Shown: positions 56,236 through 64,000 of the stretch, piece by piece
Position numbering within the stretch: the first letter of the stretch is position 1
How the letters are laid out: every line of letters begins with the position of its first letter
Source of the DNA: Galerina marginata
Taxonomy: Eukaryota; Basidiomycota; Agaricomycetes; Agaricales; Galerinaceae
Direction of reading: 5' to 3'
Length of the DNA: 64,000 nt
NCBI GenBank assembly: GCA_023014335.1
Contig: JAECYW010000005.1
Span: 124,001 to 188,000, forward strand
Position numbers and translations under genes: made by a program
Notes under the pieces: model-generated
Seen by the model: the letters and a program-made list of their open reading frames with translations, nothing else
What the model was told of the DNA's origin: nothing
The model's database searches: none

Positions 56236-58135
56236 ATGTCCGATGGCTTCATCGATATCACATGGCCATCAAGAAGCGTGTCCAACTCGACCGTCCCTAC
56301 TGGAGAGGATGGAGTGCCAAATACCACCGTCATCTCGCCACCCGGACCGAGACAGCCCATCGCTCTTACATCGAATGGGGATGCCAATGGTGCCACTGCT
56401 CGAGAGATTGAGCAGCAGAAGCAAAGAACCAAACTCGAAGAGATCATCGAAGATTTTCGGGGAGGAAAGTACTCGAAAACGAAGGCTATCACTCTCATCC
56501 TTGGAGAACTCGACTCAGTCACCGGCAGCGAACCAGAAAAGGAACAGACTTTCAACCTTTACCTCGCCGCCATCAATTCCCATGAAGCCGTCATTGCCAG
56601 ATCGTTTGTCCGAGGGCTGGGAAGTAACACGAATGGAGATGGACCGCATGCCGACAACTCCGAAAGCGACCATCCTCGAGACCCCATCATCGACAAGCAA
56701 ATCAACGAGCTCCTCGACTCCATCCACTCCAAATCTAATGCCTCCGTCGATGGCGACTTTGACGCCGATGACGGAGGCATTTCAAACAAGCGCCGAAAGC
56801 TCGTCCCCTCAGACTTACCATGGTATAAGGATGAGATCGAGCTTGAAGACCCGACGCACCCTTCCTGCAAGGAGACGCGTCGATTGCTCGAAATCTTTTC
56901 AACCGATCTCGCCCAGGTCAAATCCTCAATCCGAAACTCTGCTCATGCCCCCAGCGGATTCCCCACATCTCAATGGGAGCGCATTATTCGTGGAGAACCC
57001 GTCGACCTCAACATCGTCTTCAGCAATCTCCATCGAACGGAACCTCCTAAGGAGAATGTCGGCCGCGTGGGAGACACTCAAGTTGTCTTTGGATTATCCG
57101 AGACAAAGAAAAAGGTTGAGTCTGCAGGAGACTGGATCTCAGCATGGAACCAAGTCGTCCGAGCAACGCGTTTCGCGTTTCGTCACCGCGAACAAGAACT
57201 CCGCGAGTACGGAGAGTATATTGAAGGAGAGTTCTCCGCCAAGGTACCCTCGGTGCACGGGCGAATCATCTTATATGATATCGCCATCCGAAACGAAGTC
57301 CAAGGTGGCCAGCGACTACGTCTCACCGACACCGTCATATTCCAGCGACTCTACTCTGCCATCGTCATGTCCGACGGCGTCGAGAGCTCTAGGCGCGTTT
57401 CAGCTAGGGATTGTCACGGGTACAGCGACCCGCGCGGGTTGGGGTGCGGGTTTTGTCAGGGTGCGGGTACGGGTAAGCGTTTTCGTACCCTACAAAAACC
57501 CGTACCCGTGACAGGGGTTGGTGGGTCAGGCGCTGAGGTCAAATTAGGCGCTTAATCGGCGCCAACATGAGTTTCACACGAAGCTTTTCTTAGCGGAGGC
57601 ACTTTTGAAAACGCCTCTGATAAGAAAAGCTTCGTTTGCAAAGGTAGGTTAGAGCTAGATAAATTGGAAAGTGTTGTAACTTAGCTTAAAAATGATAAAT
57701 GAGTATATTTCAAGCTATATTCTTTTGATTTACAAAATTTTAGACACATATAATCAAGAAAATTACTATCTATGGTGTACAGTACATGAATTACCGACTA
57801 CCCGTCAACTCTACCCGCGCGGGTTTCTGGACCCGCCGTACCCACCTAAACCCTTACCCGCACCCGCAAAAAACCCATACCCTTGACAGTGGGTACGGGT
57901 TTACTGGGGTAGGGGTACGGGTAGCGCTGGAATACCCCAGGGTTACCCCTGCCAATCCCTAGTTTCAGCTCAGTCATCACGCACCGGCAGAGGAAAACCC
58001 ACTGGCAACATCTGCAACCGACACAACTCCCCCGCCGGTTGTAACACATCCGACTGCAAATACAAACACATCTGTCACATATGCCACCAAACCGGCCACG
58101 GAAAGCACCAGTGTGGAGAAAAGGGAAGGCAGTAA
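56236..58135 (+). pseudogene. gag: Ngaro gag-like ORF, split by a MITE
   Basis: Starts at the ATG at 56236 (MSDGFIDITW), runs to 57404 and resumes in frame after the MITE at 57970, ending TAA at 58133-58135. About 440 residues. The N-terminal half is acidic with a helical block (KLEEIIEDFRGGKYSKT), followed by the KRRKLV nuclear-signal-like patch. The C-terminus is a Cys/His cluster (CNRHNS...GCNTSDC...HICHICHQTGHGKHQC), typical of DIRS/Ngaro first ORFs and probably nucleic-acid binding. A long overlapping frame (56243-57511) in another phase has no domain and is a shadow. Confidence 0.85.
57405..57961. mobile_element. hAT-like MITE, GGGTACGGGT type (copy 2)
   Basis: 557 bp with ends TAGGGATTG(T/G)CA(C/G)GGGT and a perfect 8-bp duplication GTTTCAGC (57397-57404 and 57962-57969), inserted in the Ngaro gag-like ORF. 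CGGGTA-type words fill both ends. The core (about 57540-57800), including a hairpin at 57574-57632, is homologous to the core of the ACCGGT-type MITE at 14865-15552, although the ends differ. Confidence 0.92.
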
Positions 58136-59972
58136 AAGGATTCATGGCCTCTTTCCTAGATATTTGCGTTACAACATCTGGCCAGAAAATATACCCTTTT
58201 CACCTACAACTGCCGAGTGGTCTGAGACCGCTGAACCTCTTCCTTCCCCTCCGCAACACGAGCTTGATAACCCTGTCGTTCAACAGACGTTACGCAACCA
58301 CCCCCACCTTTTCAAGATCGAAACACCGATCAATGTCGACGTTTTTGAGTCACTCCTAAGCACTCATCCAAACCCACATTTCGTGACTTCTGTGTGTAGA
58401 GGGCTCCGTGAGGGTTTCTGGCCTTGGGCCGACACTCGCATAGGAATTTACCCTGACACGCACAACGAAGATCGCGGTCCTCCATCCGACGCTGCAAAGG
58501 CCAATTTCCTTCGGGAACAGAGGGATGCCGAAGTCAGGAAAGGGCGATGGTCTGAATCTTTTGGACCAGACCTCCTCCCAGGCATGTACTGCTCACCGAT
58601 TCACGCTGTTCCTAAACCCCACTCCACCGACCTTCGCCTTGTAACAGACCTAAGCGCTGGGCGCTTCTCGGTCAACAGCATGGTGGATCACGACAAAGTT
58701 CGCGGTTACCCTCTTGATAATATGCGTCACATCGGGGAAGTTCTACTTGATATGAGGCGCATACACAGTGATCGCGAACTCATTATGTGGAAATCAGACA
58801 TCGCCGAAGCATACCGCCTTATGCCAATGCATCCGGCATGGCAGATCAAGCAGGTTTGCATGGTTGACGGGCAGGGACACGTTGATCGATGCAACTGTTT
58901 TGGTGGATGTGGGTCCGGTGCTATTTTCATTTCCTTCAACAGCCTTGTTGCATGGATCGCGAAGAATGTCGTTGACATTCCCGGTTGTGCCGACTATGTT
59001 GACGACATGTCAGGCACCGAATTTGCAGGTGAAGAATCCCTATACATCCCATACCAAAAGAACATGCCTGCCAAGCAGGCTGCACTACTTCGTCTTTGGG
59101 ATATGCTGGGCATCCCACACAAGGAGAAGAAACAAGTCTCAGGTTCTCCTCTCACCATCATTGGCATCGACGTGGACCCAAACGCCATGACTCTTACCCT
59201 GCCGGAGAAGGCTCGAAATGATCTGGTACTTGAACTCCATTTTTGGGGTTCCCGTCCCACCGGACGCTCCAGTGGTGCTTTTCCACTCCGGAAATGGCAG
59301 AGCCTCGCCGGTTGGGTAAACTGGGCTTTCAATGTCTACCCTCTTCTGCGCCCATGTCTCAACAATTTCTATCCAAAGCTCCATGGCAAGCGCGCACCTC
59401 ACCAGAGTCTGTGGGTCAATAACGCCATCCGCGACGACCTTAACTGGGCAGCAGACTGGATTGACAATTTGACTGGGGTACACCTTATGACATCCCGGGC
59501 CTGGGATCCCTCACTTGCAGACGTCACGGTTTATTGCGACGCATGCCTAGAGGGGATGGGTTTTTGGTTTCCCGATCAGAGAATCGGTTACTATTCACCT
59601 GTACCCTCGGAGGTTCCAGCTGACCTCATTTTTTACTATGAAGCACTCTGCGTGGCTTCCGCTCTTCATCGTGTTCATCTCCTATCACCAGATGGTTCAA
59701 AGATCGTCATCTATACAGACAATTCCAACACTGTTGACATCTTCAACTCGCTTCGCGCAAAGCCTGAATACAACCCGATCCTGCGCTTCGCAGTTGACAT
59801 CATCCTCAATGGCGATCACGACCTCCGTGTGCTCCACATTCCTGGTGAGCAAAATGAGGTCGCAGATGCTCTCTCTCGTCAGGACTTTAGCCGGGCCATA
59901 GAGTTTATCCCTGACTTGAAGATCCTGGACTTTCAACCCCCTCATTTACCGCTGGGGGCAGCCAAAAAATGA
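58113..59972 (+). CDS. Ngaro reverse transcriptase and RNase H
   Basis: Open frame of about 619 codons overlapping the end of the gag-like ORF by some 20 bp. The first codon in the frame is GTG, so expression is probably by frameshift/readthrough or reinitiation. The RT core has CSPIHAVPKPHST, WKSDIAEAYRLMPMHP (first Asp) and the catalytic DYVDDMSG at about 58990-59010. The C-terminal RNase H has VYCDACLEGMGFW (Asp), YYEALCVASAL (Glu), VIYTDNSN (Asp) and NEVADALSR (last Asp). It ends at TGA 59970-59972. The RT would copy the element's RNA; the whole frame is intact. Confidence 0.92.
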   Translation: MEKREGSKRIHGLFPRYLRYNIWPENIPFSPTTAEWSETAEPLPSPPQHELDNPVVQQTLRNHPHLFKIETPINVDVFESLLSTHPNPHFVTSVCRGLREGFWPWADTRIGIYPDTHNEDRGPPSDAAKANFLREQRDAEVRKGRWSESFGPDLLPGMYCSPIHAVPKPHSTDLRLVTDLSAGRFSVNSMVDHDKVRGYPLDNMRHIGEVLLDMRRIHSDRELIMWKSDIAEAYRLMPMHPAWQIKQVCMVDGQGHVDRCNCFGGCGSGAIFISFNSLVAWIAKNVVDIPGCADYVDDMSGTEFAGEESLYIPYQKNMPAKQAALLRLWDMLGIPHKEKKQVSGSPLTIIGIDVDPNAMTLTLPEKARNDLVLELHFWGSRPTGRSSGAFPLRKWQSLAGWVNWAFNVYPLLRPCLNNFYPKLHGKRAPHQSLWVNNAIRDDLNWAADWIDNLTGVHLMTSRAWDPSLADVTVYCDACLEGMGFWFPDQRIGYYSPVPSEVPADLIFYYEALCVASALHRVHLLSPDGSKIVIYTDNSNTVDIFNSLRAKPEYNPILRFAVDIILNGDHDLRVLHIPGEQNEVADALSRQDFSRAIEFIPDLKILDFQPPHLPLGAAKK

Positions 59973-61923
59973 TCCGTTCATCACGACCGTCCAGGCAGCC
60001 CAAGCGGGAACCCTGGACACGAGAGCGCCTTCTCCATGAACGCGCTATTGCCCTTGGTCAAGCAATTGACGAGGGTACTTGGAAGAGCTACGGATCTGCT
60101 CTAAATTCTTATCTATCCTTCGTGCGCATGCACGACTTCCCCGTCGAGCCCACTCCTGACACACTTTCCTTTTTTACTGTTTATATGTGTCACCACATTA
60201 AACCCGACTCCGTGGCATCCTACTTGTCAGGCATATGCCAGCAATTGGAACCTTACTTCCCTGACATCAGAACAATACGAAAATCACCTTTGGTTCATCG
60301 TACCCTACAAGGATGCATGCGCCTTAAAGGGTCCCCAGCAAACCGCAAACGCGCACTCACTCTCGATGATATTGGGATTGTTATCACATTTTATCAATTC
60401 TCTACCGACCACGATGACCTGCTATTTGTCTGCATCCTCGTGACCGGTTTCTTTGCCTTGATGCGACTGGGCGAATTGACTTTCCCAGACGACGCCTCCC
60501 TACGCGATTGGCGTAAGGTCACCAAAAGGTCAACAGTACTCGTGCCCATCAAAAGTAACGCAACAGCACGTGATCCATTCGTCTCCCGGCCTCCCTCTGC
60601 GGAATGAATGCTCGACGCTCTCGACACACAGCAACTACGTAGAAATTTTAAATAGACAATCATAATTTCATGTATCCTAGTAAGACATACGCAAAATTTA
60701 AATGAATTTAGATTGTTTCTTAATGCTATAGGCGAGGCTGAGCATTTGGGCCAATTTAAAGTACCAAGCAAGTTGCAGAGCCCCTACAGCTTGTTCCGCA
60801 AGAAATCAGCTCACAAGAAAATGCATGGAGATAATAGATAGCTAAAATCAGATGCAGTTGAAATTTCAGGCCCGCTCCAGACTTCATACGTAGAATATTG
60901 CCTGGCCAAGTTAATTCAAAAAAAGTCACAGATCATTATATTTCAAAATTTGTGGATTGAGTTCAATCTCCACTATGAACACGCTTTAAAAACAATAGAA
61001 TAGACTCGATATTGCTCCTAGAGTATTTAAGTGGAATCTTCTATAAGCAACAACCCTGTTTCTGCCGGTAGCATATGCTTCTGTATGAGTATGGTTGTCG
61101 CTATAACTCTCATGTAAAAGACAATGCCTCAAATCTTCGGACTCTGTGAATTTTTTGTGGAGAAAAGTTCATCCATTTAAGGCCACTCCTACATAGTTCT
61201 ATTTTATAAATTTTTGTGTGCCCAAACTTAGCGCAAGACAGCAGGGAGGCTACGCAATTTGCTTGATCCTTTCTAGGTAACCAAAACATTTCATATTATC
61301 TACAGCTTGAAGGCAGCATTCAAACTTTGTGAATTTTTGCTTATACATTACGAGGATCCATGCAATTACAATTGTCCATTTATATTGTCTACATAGTTTC
61401 TGTGTGTTGAGAGCGTCGAGCATTCGTCCTGCAGAGGGAGGCTGTGAGACGAATAGATCACGTGCTGTTGCGTTACTTTTGACGAGGACGAGTACACTTG
61501 AACGACGATCACTATGGCTTCTTCTTGCCAGCTCACAAAGCTGACAAATTCTTTGAAGGGAATCGCATCATCATCCGTGGCCAGCAAATTCGACACAACC
61601 CACTCCTTCACTTTCGTCAGTACCTAGCATCGCGAGACCGATTGTTTCCCCTTGCTTCCCCACTATGGCTCACATCCTCCGGTAATGTACCGACACGCTC
61701 CTTCTTCATCAACCGCCTGCGCAAATTCTTTCAGAATGATGTTGCAGGGCAATCAATGCGCGCGGGAGGCGCCACCTCACTGGCTGAGAATGGCACGCCT
61801 CCATCTGTCATTCAGGCCATCGGCCGTTGGGCAAGCGACACATTCCAAATCTACGTTCGGAAGAGTCCTGTCCTGATCCAGGCCCTGCTCTTTGGACGTG
61901 AACGAGCCAACAACCCCTCATAA
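59969..61923 (+). pseudogene. Ngaro tyrosine recombinase, split by a TIR element
   Basis: Starts at the ATG at 59969, overlapping the RT stop by four bases (ATGA). The part up to about 60538 has the N-terminal SAM-like core-binding domain and the first catalytic Arg in LMRLGELTFPDD. After the insertion the frame resumes near 61493 with HYGFFLPAHKADKFF, SMRAGGATSLAENG (second Arg, with Ser in place of the usual His) and WASDTFQIYVRK (Tyr nucleophile), stop TAA at 61921-61923. It belongs to the phage-integrase family and would integrate the circular cDNA. The gene is inactive in this copy. Confidence 0.88.
60539..61491. mobile_element. Long-TIR insertion in the recombinase gene
   Basis: About 950 bp with inverted arms of roughly 160-170 bp (60539-60705 and 61325-61491), starting near CTCGT(G/C)C(C/T)C(A/G)TCAAAAGT. 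The flanking dinucleotide TA (or tetranucleotide GTAC) is duplicated, and removing the insert rejoins KRSTV to HLNDDHYG in frame. The centre is AT-rich without genes. A TA duplication would suggest a Tc1/mariner-type MITE. The arms differ at about 15% of positions, so it is older than expected for a young host or arrived already diverged. Confidence 0.78.
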
Positions 61924-61999
61924 TTCCTTTTAATCTTTGATTCATTGCTCCTCACATCGCGGTGACGCCGCTCATCTTTCTTCAATCCCCTCTCTTTTG

Positions 62000-62029
<30 letters not shown>
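62000..62029 (+). repeat. Run of 30 A
   Basis: Homopolymer just downstream of the recombinase stop and before repeat B1. It may mark an RNA 3'-end region, or simply expansion of a slippage-prone tract. Confidence 0.85.
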
Positions 62030-62033
<4 letters not shown>

Positions 62034-62042
62034 CTCTCATTA

Positions 62043-62160
62043 GCCTTACCTCAATAATCAAAGAATACATATAGGCACTTGGCCGGCTATAAGCCGCCAA
62101 GTGCTCTTTCCCACTACTCAAAAGCGCAGCGTGTGTTACACCAAGCCTAGCAATCATTGG
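62043..62160 (+). repeat. Ngaro repeat B1
   Basis: 118 bp, direct copy of B2 (AAAGAATAC versus AAATAATAC is the visible difference). It contains the palindrome CACTTGGCCGGCTATAAGCCGCCAAGTG. Confidence 0.9.
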
Positions 62161-62383
62161 TCGAGTTTAAGTTACAAACTTACCCAAGTCCAATGAGCGC
62201 GCCCAAGGCCTCTGGTACACGTAAGCAAAACATATACGGCAGTTCCGTCTTTGAGACGAACCGTGATGCCGATCAACCTGATCGACCTGGGGGATAAAAT
62301 TTTTGCGTGCAAAGACTTGCCACTCTTTGCTCTCGCACTCACTGTCCCCCAGTACCAGAGGCACCTTTTAGATTTCTTTATTA
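62161..62383 (+). repeat. Ngaro repeat A2
   Basis: Copy of A1 without the 49-bp insertion. It directly abuts B1. Confidence 0.92.
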
Positions 62384-62427
62384 CCCACCCACCTCATCCC
62401 CTTCTTTACAGTATATTATTTGGTAGT

Positions 62428-62545
62428 GCCTTACCTCAATAATCAAATAATACATATAGGCACTTGGCCGGCTATAAGCCGCCAAGTGCTCTTTCCCACT
62501 ACTCAAAAGCGCAGCGTGTGTTACACCAAGCCTAGCAATCATTGG
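62428..62545 (+). repeat. Ngaro repeat B2 (right end)
   Basis: 118-bp copy of B1; right boundary of the element at ...CAATCATTGG. Confidence 0.92.
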
Positions 62546-63597
62546 AGGCGCGTTCTGTAGTCTTCACGTGATCGGTGGCACATTCACCTCCGCATCTCAG
62601 GTTTATTCCAACTTCATCTTTCACCTCAACTTCAAGTTCCATGTTTGCTAGCTTTCCTCGAGAAAACACTCCTTCGCAGTCCCGTTGTAAATGCGGCTAC
62701 TGACTGGGCAGACACGGACGCCGTTCTTATCAGTGGTCCTCAAGATGCAATAACCACATCTCCAACGGGAGTCCTACCAAACCTACCGACTCTCATGCCA
62801 TGACAACTCCACCTGATGCCATTGCTCACGCCCCTTTGGTTGCGGCACTGGCGGAGCAGTCGCGGTTGCGCCTTTGACGGTCTCTGGTCCCTGGTCCCCG
62901 CTTCCGACATCGATGTCTAATGCCACTACTGTGCTACATATCCCTCCCAATCCCTAACGTCAATCCTAACTCGTCACGAACGGCTCGTGGATAAAGCGCA
63001 AGCAAACCGACGCAGATACTAGGGAACGGAGCGGGGCCGCGGCAAGAAGAAAGGAGGCGAGAAAGGAGGGTGGTGGTAATATGACGACAGGGACGGTAGA
63101 CCTGTCGACAAACTTGGAAACCCAGTCCATGTCGATGAGGCTCGTTTACCAATTTTGAACAAGGTCGGAACCCCATTCTATGTCGACTTCGAGGGTGACC
63201 CGATCTTATCGTAAATTCGTCATAATCAGGTCAGTTTGATTTAAAGATCTTGTTTGTTTAAACCATATGCTTCCCTCCTCGTTTATCCTACCCACCTTGA
63301 CAACCCCGACCGTTTAAGCTGGTCGCTCCTCGTTTATCCCACCCACCTTGATTACCCCGATTGTTTAAACTGTTTCAACAATCCCCGTTTAAACTATCAA
63401 TGAGTTGTTTATAACCACCTATTCCCAATACAAATAGATTTCCAAAGATAGCTGGCTCTGGTTGATCGCGTTCAGTTTAACTAAACATTTCCTACGACAA
63501 GGCATAGATTACACCCAGTTTCTACGATAGCGAAGTTTAGATAAACTAAACGAGTGTCAACATGGCCCCAGGTTTAATCAAAATCCATGGAGATTTT
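62546..63597. other. Right arm of the TIR element, no gene
   Basis: Remainder of the 55433-63597 element. The only frame of note (62934-63176 minus) has no domain. It includes a 51-bp tandem duplication (63277-63372) and many GTTTAAAC words. Confidence 0.5.
63277..63372 (+). repeat. 51-bp tandem duplication
   Basis: CCTCGTTTATCC(T/C)ACCCACC and following sequence occur twice with a 51-bp period, each ending GTTTAA(G/A)CTG. Confidence 0.85.
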
Positions 63598-64000
63598 TAG
63601 CGACCTCCACAACCACAGCATTATTATGGGCGCGCGGCACCGTTCTGCAGATGGTGCACATGAGAAGACACCCTGGAGCTACTTAGGACCTGCGGGCATG
63701 TACGCGGCACTCACCAAGAAAACCGAGGAAGTAAAGCGTTTGAAGTTACAAGCCCTCAATACACTGCGTATGATCAGTGTCCGAAATCAACACCTCGACG
63801 CATGGAAGCGGCTCTCCATGGCTATCAGCCAGGAGAATATTCCTCGTATACGCAGCCTTCTTGCCACAGCGCATCGCGCTGGATCCAGCGTATTTTCTAT
63901 GATCGAAAAAGTCAGCAAAGCTGCACGACGAGTCTACAGTCCTCGTGGCTACGCTGAAGCAGATTACAAGCTTGCCTACCTCATTTACAAGATCGGAGGA
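63598..64000 (+). CDS. Zinc-finger transposon protein, continued (partial, runs off window)
   Basis: Open frame continuing from 55432 after removal of the inserted element; the 8-bp duplication TAGCGACC restores the phase (SD-LHNHSII). It encodes MGARHRSADGAHEKTPWS, then a mostly helical region (AALTKKTEEVKRL..., ENIPRIRSLLATAHRAG, RRVYSPRGYAEADYKLAYLI) and is still open at 64000. An ATG at 63587 in the same frame lies in the inserted element and is not the native start. The layout matches the long repeated proteins of mushroom genomes whose catalytic part would follow; identity beyond that is unknown. Confidence 0.65.

Larger units (their letters stand above)
55939..62545 (+). mobile_element. 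Ngaro-type tyrosine-recombinase retrotransposon
   Basis: Split direct repeats in the order A1 (55939-56210), ORFs, B1 (62043-62160), A2 (62161-62383), B2 (62428-62545). The ORFs are gag-like, RT/RNase H and tyrosine recombinase. This arrangement defines Ngaro elements of the DIRS group. No target duplication is expected. The A repeats are nearly identical apart from a 49-bp insertion in A1; B1 and B2 differ at about one base. The copy is young but inactivated by a MITE in gag and a TIR element in the recombinase gene. Confidence 0.95.
55433..63597. mobile_element. TIR element with 8-bp TSD, host of the Ngaro element
   Basis: Flanked by a perfect 8-bp duplication TAGCGACC (55425-55432 and 63598-63605). 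Removal restores the zinc-finger gene in frame (CTFCSD joined to LHNHSII). Near the ends are inverted repeats: TTTGATTAAAC, GGCCATGT and CTCGTTTAGTTTATCTAA on the left are mirrored before 63585. GTTTAAAC-like words are frequent subterminally (55553-55620, 63258-63545). Without the Ngaro element it is about 1.56 kb and has no gene of its own, so it is non-autonomous. Confidence 0.82.
54013..64000 (+). mobile_element. TAGTG-type DNA transposon with zinc-finger gene (right end outside window)
   Basis: Begins TAGTGTTTGGAAGTCCGGTCC at 54013, nearly the same end as the two ACCGGT-type MITEs, and interrupts the copia gag. It carries a spliced gene whose reading resumes after a large insertion and continues to the window end, so the right end lies outside. 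It may be the autonomous partner of those MITEs. That is inference from the shared end; the right end and the 8-bp duplication cannot be checked here. Confidence 0.6.

Noticed and set aside
56243..57511. 422-codon frame overlapping the Ngaro gag-like ORF
   Set aside because: Shadow frame in another phase; no Cys/His cluster and it runs into the MITE, whereas the 56236 frame resumes exactly after the MITE.
1..64000. CRISPR arrays, bacterial operons, rRNA or tRNA genes
   Set aside because: No regularly spaced repeats with unique spacers, no ribosome-binding-site organisation, and no rRNA or complete tRNA structure seen; the window is eukaryotic.

Overview
The window looks like nuclear DNA of an Agaricomycete (mushroom-forming basidiomycete). 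Genes carry several short introns (about 47-78 bp, GTNNGT donors, CTAAC/CTGAC-like branch points). The host gene set includes a DUF6534-type seven-helix membrane protein, a fungal-type SDR and small cysteine-rich secreted proteins. The repeats are typical of basidiomycetes: Ty3-type gag elements, an Ngaro-type tyrosine-recombinase retrotransposon, a copia 5' end, hAT-like MITEs and a LINE. Only about six loci look like ordinary host genes; more than half of the sequence is transposable-element material, much of it nested.

Layout. 1-7.4 kb: mostly non-coding, with one seven-exon hypothetical gene (3031-4136). 7.4-9.4 kb: 5'-truncated LINE with a trinucleotide tail. 10.0-12.0 kb: DUF6534 gene. 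13.3-21.3 kb: a gag-only LTR element (minus orientation) carrying a second, younger gag-only LTR element (LTRs identical as far as compared) and a hAT-like MITE. 22.4-23.8 kb: C2H2 zinc-finger gene (minus). 25-27.2 kb: dispersed repeat and a TA-flanked MITE. 27.3-31.5 kb: cluster of four paralogous small secreted cysteine-rich proteins, one minus and three plus. 32.3-34.8 kb: element with 0.62-kb terminal inverted repeats (TIRs) containing a solo LTR. 34.8-42.9 kb: GC-rich, unassigned DNA around an SDR gene (38951-39947, minus). 43.0-52.7 kb: one large TIR transposon with a 7-8 bp target duplication. It encodes a transposase-like protein that is broken by a 2-kb gag-only LTR element and a 4-kb insertion. 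53.1-64.0 kb: a Russian-doll locus. A copia 5' end was hit by a TAGTG-type DNA transposon carrying a zinc-finger gene. That gene was hit by a TIR element (8-bp target duplication), which received an Ngaro element, which in turn received a MITE in gag and a TIR element in its recombinase gene.

How it fits together. Insertion order can be read because most insertions leave exact target duplications and interrupted reading frames resume in phase across them. Two points stand out. (i) Four MITEs with two different sets of ends share internal cores crosswise, suggesting exchange of ends or cores. (ii) All four secreted-protein paralogues have an intron placed exactly between the last sense codon and the stop codon. 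Exon boundaries were read by eye from splice signals and frame; no alignment or database search was possible.
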